Assembly: GCA_013396755.1 (NCBI GenBank)
Contig: VWZF01002413.1
Location: 354,042-418,041 of the forward strand
DNA: 64,000 nt
From: Sclerurus mexicanus
Taxonomy: Eukaryota; Chordata; Aves; Passeriformes; Furnariidae
Reading direction: 5' to 3'
Part shown: positions 12,301 through 26,220 of the stretch, piece by piece
How positions within the stretch are numbered: position 1 is the first letter of the stretch
Layout: each line of letters starts with the position of its first letter
Translations under genes and position numbers: made by a program
The notes under the pieces: generated by a model
What the model was told of the DNA's origin: nothing
Seen by the model: only the letters and a program-made list of their open reading frames with translations
The model's database searches: none

Positions 12301-15300
12301 TCAAAACACACAGAGAGCAACAAACATAGAAGAAACACTGCGAGTCGAGACCCAAAAGAACAGCCCCTCTTTCCTTTCTTCAGCACATCAGTCCTCCCTG
12401 CACTGACACCACCACCAGGTCTGCTCAGCTCTCTTTGCCAAAAACACATGACTCGTCTCTGCATGCCACCCTTCTAAATGCTGCCCATCCATCTGAAGGA
12501 TCTTCCTCTATAATCCCTCAAGGCTCTTCCAGGGCCTTTTCCTCCCTCTGTTCTTATCCTATTCCTAATCTCTGTGCAAGTCTTGTCACCCCTCTGGACT
12601 TCCCTTCACTTCTCTCTTACAGAAATATAACCTTCAGTTTCCCTGTTTCTGTGTGCTGTATATCCCAGTCTGTTCCCATTAATGCTTTGCCCTGTGTGTT
12701 CTTCCTTCCAGAACAGCTCCCCTCCCTTCCCTTGGTGCCCTGCTTGGCATTTGACACTCTCCAGCCAGACCCAGTAACACCCAAATAATGCATCTGGAAC
12801 ATGTGCTCACAACTGGCTCCATGGGAATCATCTGTCCCCAAAGGAAACAAATATCTAAGCATGAGGACATCTCACAGCCAGTCACAAAAGTCATCCAGCA
12901 TCTTGACTGGAACAAAGTTACCAAATTAATTCTTTTCTTTCAACATCCCTGTGTCACAGAAAACCACTCTTACCTAAATTAAGTTAACTGAAATAAGATG
13001 CTCAAAAATTTAATGATTTCTTGGACCACTGGGCATCAAGAGACTTCCACAGGTATTGGGAAAGAATCCCCTCATAAATCCTGGCTCAGCAACGCTGTGA
13101 ATCACCAGTGCAGGAGGAAGGTGCATCTTCCTCTGGGGACATGGAGTTTGGCTATTTGTTTGCCACAACAGGCTTTGCTCACAGCAGAAAAATCACACAA
13201 CGAGGCTGAGAAGGACAACACTAAGTTTGGGTGTCTTCTTTTATTTCCTGACCTTCCCTCTGTACATAAAACACTAGTTACCATTTGCTGGTTCTCAGTA
13301 TTTTGCATCGGATCTGGTTAACTATCAACTTTCCTATAACTTGTCCTACAGAAGATTCCAAACAAACCAGCCCTTTTTCCCCGTGTCTGCACCCTCAGCA
13401 GCAGCTACAAACCAAACCCACAGTTATCACCAGTTCCAGATGGTACCTGTTTGAAATCTCAGCCACATTATCATCCCACCTCTGCAGGCCTATCATGCAT
13501 TCGCCAGTGACATAAAACACTCAAATGCACGCTGAAGATACAACTTTGCACGATGCAAGTGGCTTTCAAAACAGTCCCACTCGTCTCTTATCAGCAGCAT
13601 TAGGATGTAAAATATAAAAGGATCAACTTGATTGCAACATGAACTCTGTTTTCTCATTAAGTTTCTGAGATACTCTGGTCATAACAAATGACTTCATCCA
13701 CAATTAATGAACACACGAGGACTTGGTTCACCATGCAGATCCGTATTTAAAGCTCTGCAAGACAAGCCAGGCTGCTTATCAAAGCAGGTAATGCAGACAG
13801 GCCTTCATTACAAAATACCTCTCCCATCATGAACCTTGCCCCGATTTACACTCCAAACATGCAAACTTGCCGTTTTTATTCTCAGTTAACATTTCCATTA
13901 CTGAGCTAATTGTGCAAGTAAGCTTTTCTGATTTCTCTGATTTTTAAGAAATCAAGTATTTTTGGTAAATTCCTTCCTGAGCAGGAAGGCAACTCAACAG
14001 CAGCTACTGCTGGACTATGAACAGGCTTTACAAAGCCTTCCAGGTCAGGATGCTGGCTCTGGTATCAAAGGACACTTCGTTCTGTCCAGCACCAAAACAG
14101 ACACACAGGGACTGTCCATTGAACACATCAAATTAGTAGGAACTGAGCAAGATCTTAGTTCCGCTAAGGGCAGGATGGGGAAAAATACAACCCAGTAATA
14201 CACTATTTATTGGATTCAAAATATGACATGTTAAATTCTTGCCCCTTTTCATTTCATTATAACAGACAAATCACTCAGATTTATTTTCTCATGCAATACT
14301 TTCAGGACTGAAAGTTTTGTCCCCAGTCACATGCAGCTACTGGGACAAACTACTGAACTACCAGCTGATGCTCAGCCTGCTCATGACCAGGACCCTTCCC
14401 TCATCACTCCCTCTAAGCAGCAAACTCCTTCAAAATACAGTAAGACTGCAGCTGGACTTGACCAAGACCAGCAGAACAGCTTATGGCTTCTGCTGCCATC
14501 AACTAAGGGCAACTTTGAGATCCCTGAGAAGATACCTTTTAATTAGAGCTTGAAAAAAATGCAGTAGGAGAACACTCAAACATTAATATATAAACAGTGT
14601 AGACTGAATCCTTCAGGCCTGGCACGGGTGTGCTGAGCATTGGACACAGCACAGAGGAAAAAACACATGAAAGAAAAAATGCAGCTTCAAAACATCCACT
14701 GGGATAAACTTCACTTTCCATTCCTACTGTGCAGCCATCAGCAGCACTTAGCCTTATTTATACTGGGATTCTGGAGTAATCCATTCCCTAAATACTTTTC
14801 ATCTCTGCTCTAGACACAGCACAGGCTGCAGTCTGGGATGATCCTTGGAGGAAGCTCCTCTTTCTTCCACTTTCTACACACTCATCAAACTAGCAGGATG
14901 CTCCAGCTACACTCCTGCTTGGCAGAGGACTGAACCACCCAGACACAGAGCTGGCACAGGGATGGGATGGCTTCACCCATCCACCCTGTGCAACACCCAG
15001 GATGCACCAAGTAAGGAACAGGAGAATTAAGCCTGCTTCAAAGGTTTGCCTCTTAACAACGTCAGGAATCCAATTATGGTATAACTTACTCTGCTCTTTT
15101 GTTCATCCTCTCTAACTCACTAACTTTTCCATGCATTAAGGCAGCTAAAGGCACTTGTGGCTGTGAAATAATTTAGGTTTAAAAAGGCTAAACCTAAAAA
15201 TGTTTCTTTTTGAAAAGCACCATGTAATTACACTCTAAGATGACAGTATCCCATAGGGCATTTCAATAATTTCTCCATTTAAATGATAACTTTCCCAAGC

Positions 15301-18300
15301 CCACACCTCCTGCCACATTTGCAGCCATTGAACAACTCAAACTTGTTCCAGTCAAGGAAGGGACTGATCATGCCCACATCTTATCTGCTTGCTCTCTTTG
15401 TTGATCACAAAAAATCCCACATAGTCCAGTTACATCCATCTGCAGCTCTGGGCACAGTTCTATGTGCCATAAACTGCTGCATTTCAGTCTATATTCTACA
15501 ATTCCACTTGTCTTGTCAAACAGTTCCCAGAGTGACATCTTAAAGCAAAGGTACCCTGTTTAAAAGTACACAACCATGACCACGTTCTCAAGGAAGCTTA
15601 TTCCAACTTGACATGAGCTTATGGGCTACCTTTTTCTTATGACTCTTTGCTGATATAAAATAGACAAGGCTCCTTCTGCACATGGTGTTTTACACCACAG
15701 GTGAATTTTAGCTCCTTCCTTCAAAATAAAGACTTCAGTACTCTGAGAAAAGCAGATCATACACAACTATTGCTTGAACAAAACAAGAGAGGATGAAGCT
15801 CATTGCTGGGGAAGAGGTGTGTTGGCAGAAAGCCTAAGCAGTGCCCAATGAGCACAGTAACACCCCACGCCAAGGAACCCAAGCTGCCCTGGGCAGCAGC
15901 AGACGCAGGTGCCACAGCACAGTCCTTCAGAGGGGGCATTTCACCCTGCTCCTGAGCACGGGGATAATCTCCAGGCATTCCAAGAACCAAGGGCTCCTGT
16001 TGCTCCACTGAAGACTTAATGATCAGGGTAAATAATTTCAATATGCAGAGCAGCGATGAGTGATTTCTCAGCCTCACAGGGAAAGCCCCACTGCATTAGA
16101 AACAAGGGCAAGAGCCTGTTCCAGCCAGGCTACACAACAACACACAACTCCAGCTCGTTCTGATGATTAACGCGGGGAGAATTTGTTTTGTTGACAGAAT
16201 TTGGAGAAAACCCAGAAACTCCTCCTCCTCTAAGTCTTGAGCCTGCTTGATCTTCCAGAAATAGCGCACACAGTAGACTCGGTGCCTTTCTGCCCCGACA
16301 CACAGCTTCGTGTGCAAAGCACAAGTTACTCAAAGGAGCAAATACAGATTGATGACTTCTATCTTAGTCACTCAGAATCCGAAATCAACCATCAACAAAA
16401 CTTCTTGCACAACCCCCTGCAACTGACGTTTCCAAACACACCTGTTTACCTTCAACACCCACATATTAAATACGCACCCAGCCCTACTCCAATTCCTTTT
16501 CATCCTATAAATGCAGACATGTACTTTCAGAGTTTCCACAACTCCATGTCTACACCGAGTTGCCCCTGAGCTCAGGCTGTTCCTGAGCACAAGGCAGGGC
16601 CCAAATTCATATGCACAAGCTGTTTCAGTCTGCATCATCAGAGGCTGGATCAGTGATATCCAATACGTTTTTTGTCAACAAGTTTAGAGGCAATCCCAAA
16701 AATCTAGCCCTTCGGTAATCTGGATAGCATAACAAATCAACAGAAAACACTAAACAGCACGTAAAATTGACTCCTTTCTATGCGACAAGGTAAAAAACAA
16801 AAACAAACATTCTGGCCCAATCCCCCAAAAAACCAATCCAGACAGGTTACAATAGTTCTAATTCCCCAGGAGTGCTCAAACACAACTCTTGCAGAGGTGT
16901 TAGAAACCATCTCCGAGCACCTACTGAAGACTAACTACAGCTTTGAAAGGATGTCAGCTCATGTGTGAGCTCCAGAAGCATCCCCAGCTTTCACAGGCCT
17001 CACTGAAAGACAACTCATTTTTCATAGAACACTTCAGAAATCTCCACTTGTTTTACCTGCAGTCTCAAAGCTTAATAGTAAAAATTAAGAGGACTTGACT
17101 GTTTTGCAGATCAGAGTTTCTAAACTGCTAGATTTTCAACAAAACTGATGTTGAGACCCACAAGACACAAAATGCAAGTCTGAAATGTCTAAACTATTTG
17201 AAAATATCACACACTGTTATTCAAGGTATGAAAAAACACTGCAGTCAAGCATAAGCAGGTAATTTCACATGCTAATAACAAAGCCACAGATGAATAAGAA
17301 ATGAAATTTTTATGTTTTCCCGTACACGATATGGCTCATATGAATTTGCTATAAACAACAATAAATATTTCAGAATCAAGACAGATGGACTGGAACCTGC
17401 CCCAGCAATATCATTTTAATCTCCTTTAGGTGTAACACTGACAAATCTCATTTATACAAATGCTTCTGTCTGCAGAAGTAATGAAATGTTAATGGCTCTT
17501 CCCCACTATATATGTGGGGTAGAAAGAAGAAAATATCAATTGAGGGTTGCTTAAGGCTTATCACATGCCCAGGTACAACCTGCTGGACTGGGCCAGGCAC
17601 AGAAGACAGAACCCAAAGCCTTTATAAAATGCAGTGGCATCACTTGAGTTATCCATTCAGAGAAGCTTCGTGCGCTTTCTGGCCCCCGCGAGCCGCGAGT
17701 CAGTCCAACAAAAGGAAGCTCAAAGCAGTGAAAGAAGATTCTCAAGTATAGCAAAACTCCCAAGCAAATAAAAAACAAAAAAACCCAAACAACACTGCTT
17801 CATTTCAAGTGTAATTATCAAACAGACCGTAGGTAATTAACATTATGCATTTACAGTCTCATTTAAGGCATTTAATCCGGAGAGCAGCTTTACTCCAAAG
17901 ATTTCTCCCTTCTCCAGCACACCCAGTTCTGTACGAGTTGGCCCATGGCACTGCACTTCCACATTTCCACAACTTCCTCACCTCCGCTCATTTTCACAAC
18001 AGCTGGGATTAGGGGGTTGCTGTGGTCTGCAAAATAAAGCTAAATTTTACTCCTGTATGTGCTTCACAATCTGTTTTCCCTAACTTCTGGCTGCATTAAG
18101 TTGTACCTAGAAGCCATTTATTGATTTCAAATGCCTTGCTTCCACTTATTTCTCCTGATACCTAATGCCACAGGGAATATGGATTTAGGTTCTATCTATC
18201 ACTTTTAGAAGAGTTAAAATGTATCAGCTATTTGAGCCAGATATGTCTAAACACTTATTAAATTGTAGCTTCCAGCTATTTATTGACCGTCTCAGAACTA

Positions 18301-20963
18301 CTTTCACACCTCATCTATTTGCTACTTTATCAGTTTTCTGGAAACCAGGAGATATGAGCTTAAGGTCCCATACCCAGCAGCCAGATAAGCCTTTGCTGTG
18401 GTTAATTCCCAGCCATCATCCCCAGTTCAGATTATCAGCAGAATTTAGTGCTTGTGAAAGCTCCAGACTGAGCACAGCAGAAATTAAAGCTCAATCTTCA
18501 CACACCACACCAATAAATGCAGCACAGCAAGCAGCTTTTCCACAAAATCCCCCCAGCACCTCCGAATTAGGCTTCCCCCAGAAACATTTAGGACAAAGAA
18601 GCAGATCCACTTCCCTGCCCATTTATCCAGAATAGTCAGGAAGGCTGTATGCACTGGGAAAGGACAACAAAGAGGAGCACGAGCAGGTGTGCACAGGTGT
18701 ATCCCAGTCCCTTCTGCATCATCCTGAGCAGGCACAGCAGCCCTTGCAGCTCTTCCTCAGAGAGCCTGAGCTTTTCTGTCCCAGTACAGAGACACCCAGT
18801 GCAGCCTCACATGTCATTTCCATATCCTGTCTCTTCTCACTCAACTGCAGGTTCACTACCCTTGCTAGAGAGACAATCTTGTTAGGGTCCTGTCATTTGT
18901 ACAAAAAAACACCCAGGAAACATTCTTCAAGTACTAACAAGGCTGCACGCAATAGGACAGGCCTGCTTCGACACGTTCTGCAGCACTTACTAGTGCCAAA
19001 AGTTCAAACACGCCAATTTTGCACAGAGAATTGTGGCTTTATGGCCTCAGAGTGGTCCAATTTCATCAAGCACAAACCAGTCAAACACCACTTTGAGGGA
19101 CGTATTATTCCATGGAACAGCAGCTCCCGAGAAGAAAAAGGAGATCATTCAGACAAACAAGGTGGGTGAAGATGCCTTTTCCCATCTTATTTGGAAGCAG
19201 CACCTCAAGATCTCAAGCCCTGTCACGTGGAGTGATGTTGGTGTGTTCCACTGCAGAGGGCACAGAGCTGTCTGGTTCTTCTGCATTTCCTCCAAGGAAA
19301 AGGCAGAGTTGCTGCAAGAGCTCCACAAGCCAGCGACACAAGGAGTCAAAGATTTTTTGGTCATTCTCTTCTTCCTGCCCCAGGTTTCACACTGGGGGTG
19401 TCTTCCTCTGCCTTTCCTACTTTGAAGACAAGGTAAAGGGTAACAACAAACAAAACCACATTTCACTGCACAGCTCAAAGTAGCCAAGGTACTTCAGGAG
19501 CCATTTTCACCTTTCTCCTTTCAAAGGACTCGAGATATTTCACTTCCTTCCCGGTAAGACTTCAAGGCCTGTAGTTATCCACAATTTAATTTACATTTTC
19601 TATTGTGACAGGGATCTTTATGCAAACTCCTCTTTTTTCCACGTCAATGCCTGAAGCTTAATCTGGTATCTCCCATGATCACTGCCTGTCTTTGCATATT
19701 TATATTTTATGACTTCACCATCTTTACAGCTGCTCTCCTTTAGCACATGTTCTCTAATTTACCTGTTCTTTGCTTTCAAAGGTGAATTCTACAAAACAGC
19801 ATATGAAGTTCCTACAAGTCGAATAACCCACCCCTCTCTGGCACATCATCCCTCAACTGCTTGATAGTGACATGATTTTTCAGAGAGCTTTTGGTGAACT
19901 CTAGTGGTAAAGATTAAAAAAAAAAGAAGTCACAAATCAGAAGCAAACCTCTTTTTTTCTTGTACTTTTAACAGACAGAAGTAAAAATGCTTATGGTCAT
20001 AACCGCCCTTTGCTAAAGGAGAAGACATTACCTTTCTCTTACCACACCTTTGGTCTTCGCAACATTTCTGAACAGCAAAGCCCAACAGAAATTAATAAAA
20101 CACTGCAAGATCCAGGTGGAAGAGGTAAGAGTAGGGACAGAGCACACCAGGAGGCCCCTGTACACACAGAAAGCCCAAACTACCTCCCGTCAGTCCATAA
20201 AGTTACTGCTTTGCAGCCAGAGGGATTGGCATTTAATTTTGAGCTAATTTGTTTTAATATTTAGTATGTATGACAATACATATGGCACCTGCCTACCATT
20301 CCAGTGGCCCTTCTCTTACAGAAAGGCAATTATCACTATAAAGTTAATAGTATTTCAAATATGCAGCAGCTACTCCAAAAACAGCTGTGACATTGCTTTC
20401 TTTTAAAGTTAAGTGCAAGGACAAAAATTTTAAGTATACAAACTTAAAATTAAATGCCTTAATTTGATTTAACTTAGATTCCTAACAATCCTGTTGTGTG
20501 AAAATCCCCTGCAGTCACCATCACGTTCTACCAGACCCCGGGAAACACTGTGATGCTGCCCCATGGACACAGAGAACACTTCTCCCCCTCTGGCTGGGGA
20601 ATGCCAGGAGCCAGAAAGAGCCACATGCAGTGTATGGACCCCTGAGTAATACCCACACAGAGGAGTGGCTGTCACTCCAGTGTTAACTAGTCTGCCATCA
20701 ACAGATGTTCAGAGCCATTTTTGATCATTTGTTTCACAAACCCAACAGCATCAGCACTGATCTGCACATGATGCCATTGGGGAGAGAGAGGGATGTACAT
20801 GTAATGGTACTGGTGAACAGAAAACCTGATGGAGAAGGAGCTAAGGCAGAATACATACAGATCAACAGAGAAAATCAGGCTAGATTAAAAAAGAAAAAAC
20901 CAGAAACACCTGTATCCAAACTTACATTAACAATATATTCAGAAAACAGACACCACGCCATTT

Positions 20964-21275
20964 TCACAGAATCATTTAGGTTGGAAAAGACCCCTGAGAT
21001 CTCGGAGGTCTCAGCCCTGGCAAGTCCCCCACTGCACCACGTCCCTGAGTGCCACACCTAAGGGACTTGTAAATACCTCCATGGATGGTAACTCAACCTC
21101 TTCCCTGGGCAGCTCATTCCAGTGCTTGGCAACCCTCTCTGAGAGGAACCCCCCCTGATGTCCAACCTGAGCCTGTCCCCTCTCTCCTGTCACTTGTTAC
21201 CTGGGGGAATAGACTGACCCCCACCTGGCTACACCCTCCTTTCAGGGAGCTGTGGGGAGCAATAAGGGCTCCGAA
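20964..21275 (-). mobile_element. CR1 LINE 3' fragment (minus)
   Basis: Reverse-complement CR1 3' end: CACAGAATCATTTAGGTTGG, AAAGACCCCTGAGATC, CCCTGGGCAGCTCATTCCAG, and TGTCCAACCTGAGCCTGTCC. It is a relatively well-preserved copy in the 49-kb intron, of a different subfamily from the copy at 8400. Confidence 0.92.
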
Positions 21276-23737
21276 GTTTTGGCTTAAAATGAACTGAATT
21301 TTATTTGTGTTCCTGATGCTGAGCCATGTCTCTTTGTCATTCCTAGTCCAAGCTCCAGCCTTAAATTCTCAATTTTTATGGGATCATCAAAATAATTACG
21401 ACAATTGCTGTATTGGTTTGAACTGCACACACAGTCCAAACTCCCCAACAAATGTGATTACTTACACACACCAAGCAAAATTACATCCTTGGACCAATGC
21501 AAACACTCAAGATGACAGGCATCATTTCCTCAAAACATCCCGCACAAAAGGACATTAATTATTTACAAGTTAGCCCATGTTAAGTAGAAACAAGATCCTT
21601 CTACAGCAGATGGATTGAAGAAATCAGTTTTTTGAACACTGTGAAAAAACAACTTAAAACCAAATGGCTGCAGTTTCCAATAGAGTCAAGATTCTTATAA
21701 CATTCTCAATTTTTGCTGAGGAACTTGATATCCAGCATTACATTTACTTTTAAAAGCAATATTCAGCACTTATGGCAAATAAACTATTAGACTCTGTTCA
21801 AAACCTTGAGTGACTTCCTCTGTTACCTGATTTTTTTATGGTATAATATATAGTTACCTGTTTTCCTTAAAAATACAAGTATTAAAGGTAAAGCCTTAGT
21901 AGGTGTCATAAAATAAACAGCTGACTCGCTTTTCTTTCACTTTGATTTGTTTCAGGAATTGTTGAAGTTCTCTCTGAGGATGTTTACTGTTTATTCTTTC
22001 AGGCAGGCTGGAACCTCAAGAAACCCTTGCAAGGCTCCAATGTTCAAAAAGCTAAGGCATGCACTGAAAAGGTACACATCAGTCATCCCCAATTAAATTA
22101 ATATGGGCAATAACCGTGTCACAGAGACATCAGAGGTGACAGCAACAGCTCCTGGATTTCCACAGGGCCCCCGACACCTGGAAGGAAGCAGAACTGAGGT
22201 ACAGCCCATGTTTAGGAAGCACACAGTAAAACAGAAGGGTGCTCTTCTTTCAATGTATCCACAGTAAAACCTGGACAAAATTAATAACCAGAAAAAACAT
22301 CTACACCTTGTAGTCTCCCAGGTGAGACAACTCATCAGCTCTGGCAGCTGGATAAGGAACTGCCCACCCCATGGAAAAGCAAATCTCTGCCACTGCTCCT
22401 TTCACTCCACACAGGAACTTCAAATCATCATCTGTGAGAAGCAAGCTAACCTTGCTCTTCTTCCCCCAAAGAACACCCTTTATCACCCTTATCACTGTCC
22501 ACACTAAGTTCCATCTGCCCTTTTCCTTCAGGGCTGTGTGACCGAGCAGCAACTCTCTGCTTCTCTCTCAGAGCTTGTGTCTGTGTATCCAAAAGCACAC
22601 CTGCTTCCTCAAGTACACTTCTGTAAGAAAACAGGATCAGTCTCACCCATAAATACTGTACACATTATAAAGACTTCTGTGGAGCGTGTTTCCCAAATCT
22701 GGTGTTAGCACCTGAAAGGTGATTAACCACCTTGGAATCAAAATAATAATAGGAACAGGCAAAAAAACTCCTCACAAAAGAAGCAGTCCAATCTGGTGAG
22801 GCATTCACCGACTCACAGAGCATCCTAAAAAGATAGTGGCCTGTAAAAATGTCCAAAATACAATTCGATTAAAACCAGTGTTTAGCTACTATTACCTGGA
22901 AACAATTAATTCTCCCAGACACCATGTTAAAACCTTACTTGTATTCTCATGGCTTTTCTGTGATGTGAAACTAATATTTAAGATGCTAGAATGTTGCTGG
23001 GCTATGAGTAGGGAGTCTGGATAATTAATGAACCCATTCACAAACATCAGGAGCGAGTCAGTATTTGCTCCAGATAATCTGTCTCCTGCCCTCCAAATAT
23101 CTGACATTACATCAGTTTCTAACACATCACAGAATATTATGTGATATAAGCCAAGTACACACATGCTGTGGAACACATTACAATTCAACTATATTTTGTT
23201 TCTGACAACATCAATTGGTCCTTGAATACCAAAACAATCCCTTTCTGCCCCCAACAAACCAGAAAGCTGACAGATAAAAGAAACACATCCTTGGGTTTAA
23301 ATGAAAAGATTTCTAAGTCACATATACTGAGCTTGTGTCACATAAGTGCACATCAACTCCACAGCAAACTGCAAAAAGGTAAACTCTTTGATTCAGATCA
23401 AAATTATACTCAATACTAAAACTCAAGTTGCTTTTCACTAGATAAATATTCAATCTTCTTTCTTTCTTTCCCATACCAGTCATAAATCCATGGTGCATTC
23501 CTGCTTTGGACACTTAAAGAAACCAGGATAGGCTTAAGCACACTTTAAACTACATCAGAACTCTGAATAGTCAGTTAAGAACCTCCCTGCTAATTAAGAT
23601 TTTTGGGGGTAAAAAAACACAAATACACACAATACATGGGCTGGGTTAAGGTTGTTATCTTGATACAGCATAAACACAACCCCCAATCTGAATTCTGTAT
23701 CAGGAAGCAATGCCTGGAAGAAACAGCCCGTGGCTAA

Positions 23738-23836
23738 AAATCAGAAAGTTGGGGTTGGAAGGGACCTCTGGAGGTCACCTGGTCCAATCCCTCTGGTTCA
23801 GAAGGACCACTTACCTAGGACCATGTCCAGGGACAG
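23738..23836 (-). mobile_element. Short CR1 3' fragment (minus)
   Basis: About 100 bp matching the reverse complement of the CR1 terminus: GGGTTGGAAGGGACCTCTGG-like sequence, then GGTCACCTGGTCCAATCCCT and a CCATGTCCAGG end. It is strongly truncated. Confidence 0.85.
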
Positions 23837-26116
23837 AACAGGAAAAGGCTTTGATGATTTTTTTGGTCAGCTTTCTCATTCGCTGTGATTTTTAGCACAA
23901 TCAAGACAATGGGACATTTTTAAGCACCCCTTTCCAATACCATTCCTTACACATACTGTCTTTGTGAGCCCACAAACACTGTGTCCCAATAAGAGTCATT
24001 CTTAAATCTCAGTAGTTCAATTCCCAAAGCATTTTTACTACAGGTACAAAACCTGTTTCCGAAATCACCAACAATGGCTTTCAGATACAAAAGTTAAAAA
24101 ACGTTTCTGAGAGAAAAATGCATATTTATCTGTTTTGTAATAAGTTTCCAAACACATTTTCCCTTCAAGGTACACCGATAGACTACATAATGTAGTTTCT
24201 TCCTGCATAATGAGATCCACTTTGAATTTCTGATGTTCATACAATGTTGACATCAACCAATGCTATGGAAATGTTATTTTTTTCCTGTTAATCACTTAAA
24301 CAGGGAAAATAAATTAACAATATTTCAAGATCAGCATGAGCATGTGAAATAAAGAGAAGTGACTTTCTTTGAACTCAGTCCTATGAACTTCAAGTATGCT
24401 TTTAAAGATAAAGCATGCAAACTCAAGGCTTACAAACACAGCTGGTTGTTCTGCCTGGTGCGGTGTGCTAAGCTGCAGAAACCTGAAGCCATCACCAAGA
24501 GCAGTAAATCACTGAAAAACACAAGTTTTTCGGCCCTGGCCTCGCAGCACGGTGGCAGGGCCAGCTCTGGCACACACACAGAGCTGATGGACACACCGAA
24601 CACACTTGTGGCACCCAAGCTGGAGCAGCTTTCCTGTCCCACACTGTCCCTTCCGCTGGAGCACGAGCCATGTGTCTCACCTGGCATAAAAACAATGCAC
24701 CAGGCACAAACTCTGCGCTGGGATTTAGTCACCAAAATGCACCTGAAACGTCACCCGCAAGGGACACGACTGGGATTGCTCCCAAGCTTCCAGGATGGAG
24801 AAGGATCTGCAGTTCCTTTCCTTAGCGCTGCTCTGCTGCTATCCCTGGTCAAAGCACAACAAGTGCGAATCCAATGTTCTGATTTCCCAGACCAGGAGAT
24901 ACTTCTATTTTAGATCAGGGGTTTTTTTTATTTTTGCATTCTACAAGTGGAAAAAAACCTACCAGGCAATATTGAAGAGCCATTTGATACGGCATAAAAC
25001 TGGCAGGGTTCCAATTGCATTTCATAAAAATCAAGTTGTAATCACTGCTCCCAGAAATCGCTACCAATTTTATCTTTGCACAGCACCCTTGCGCTGATCC
25101 ACTCGGATCACGATAGAAGACAAGCAGCCAAAGCAGAGGAAAACACTTCCCAATGCCATGAAAATGCCAGCACGGGCACTGGAACTTAAGACAGTGTTAG
25201 AAAGAGTTGGTTGTCAGACGTGAATATGCTAAATAGGTAAATTAGTTACTAGGAGCTACCAAAGCCATAAAGTTACCATACCTCAGAATTTACTGAAATC
25301 AATTCAAGCTCAAAAAGAACTCGTTGTACACACATGGCTGGATTATTCTGACACGTGGGATTTTTACACACATCCTGTGGAACTGCAGAGCACCACACAG
25401 TCAGATTTGTCAGGGACTTGACAGCCGGGCTTCAAGTACAATTATTTTCCTCTAGTCTTTGGAAAAGTGTAGGATTTTACTAACTTCTCAAGGATTTGAG
25501 TAATATCAACTCAAGACTGTGGATCTGAAGGAACAATGAATATTGATTATGCCTCAGAAGGAAGCCAAAATTCATGTAGTAGAAAATATTCTGCACACAA
25601 ATGGCAATTTACTGTCAAGAACACAACAAATCAACAGCTCATGCTATCAATCAGCAAAGTGGCAACGAATCAACGCTCCTGCAACAAATGAATGGAAGAA
25701 CCAAAGGGGGCGAAAAAATAGAGAATGATAAAAAAAACATGTAAACAATCTATCCCCTGTATCTCTTTTTTCCGCTGTGAAGAATTACCTTCAAATTTGA
25801 GTCCTTGGTAGGGTATAAATGGCATTAAATGTGGAAACACCACCCAGCACACACAGTTGCTGCTGAAAGGTACTATTGATGGGAACACATCTCACTCCTG
25901 TTGCCCTTTTAAATCTCGTGTTTGTTACAAAATGCTAAATAGCACCAGGGTTTTTTTTTCAAGTGCCTTCCACCCAGTAGTAGGTCATGCATAAGAAGAG
26001 TTAATGCCCTGAATTGTGTGTAAAGCTTATTTCACTCAACAGAAAGCAAATCATATGCAAATTTCTGAACTGCGAGGATAGTGTGGGGCTAATAAGCCCA
26101 TGAATGCCTCACTATG

Positions 26117-26220
26117 CAAAATCCATGCAAATGTCTGTGAAAGCTTTTAACCTGGGAATACTCAATATTCAAAATGCATGCAAATACCTAGGAGAGATTT
26201 TAACCTGGGAACACTGCCTG
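26117..26220. repeat. 53-bp tandem duplication with octamer motifs
   Basis: Two diverged copies with a period of 53 bp: CAAAATCCATGCAAATGTCT ... TTTTAACCTGGGAATACT, and CAAAATGCATGCAAATACCT ... TTTTAACCTGGGAACACT. Each contains ATGCAAAT (26125-26132 and 26178-26185); a third octamer lies just outside at 26055-26062. Confidence 0.75.

Noticed and set aside
18219..19169. Two ORFs of 138 and 160 codons on the + strand
   Set aside because: Unrelated frames with no family signature; Ser/His/Gln-rich translations typical of random bird intron sequence.
24359..24913. 184-codon ORF on the + strand
   Set aside because: No recognisable domain, ordinary intron composition, and no splice or promoter context; overlapping frames on the minus strand are also open. 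Likely chance.
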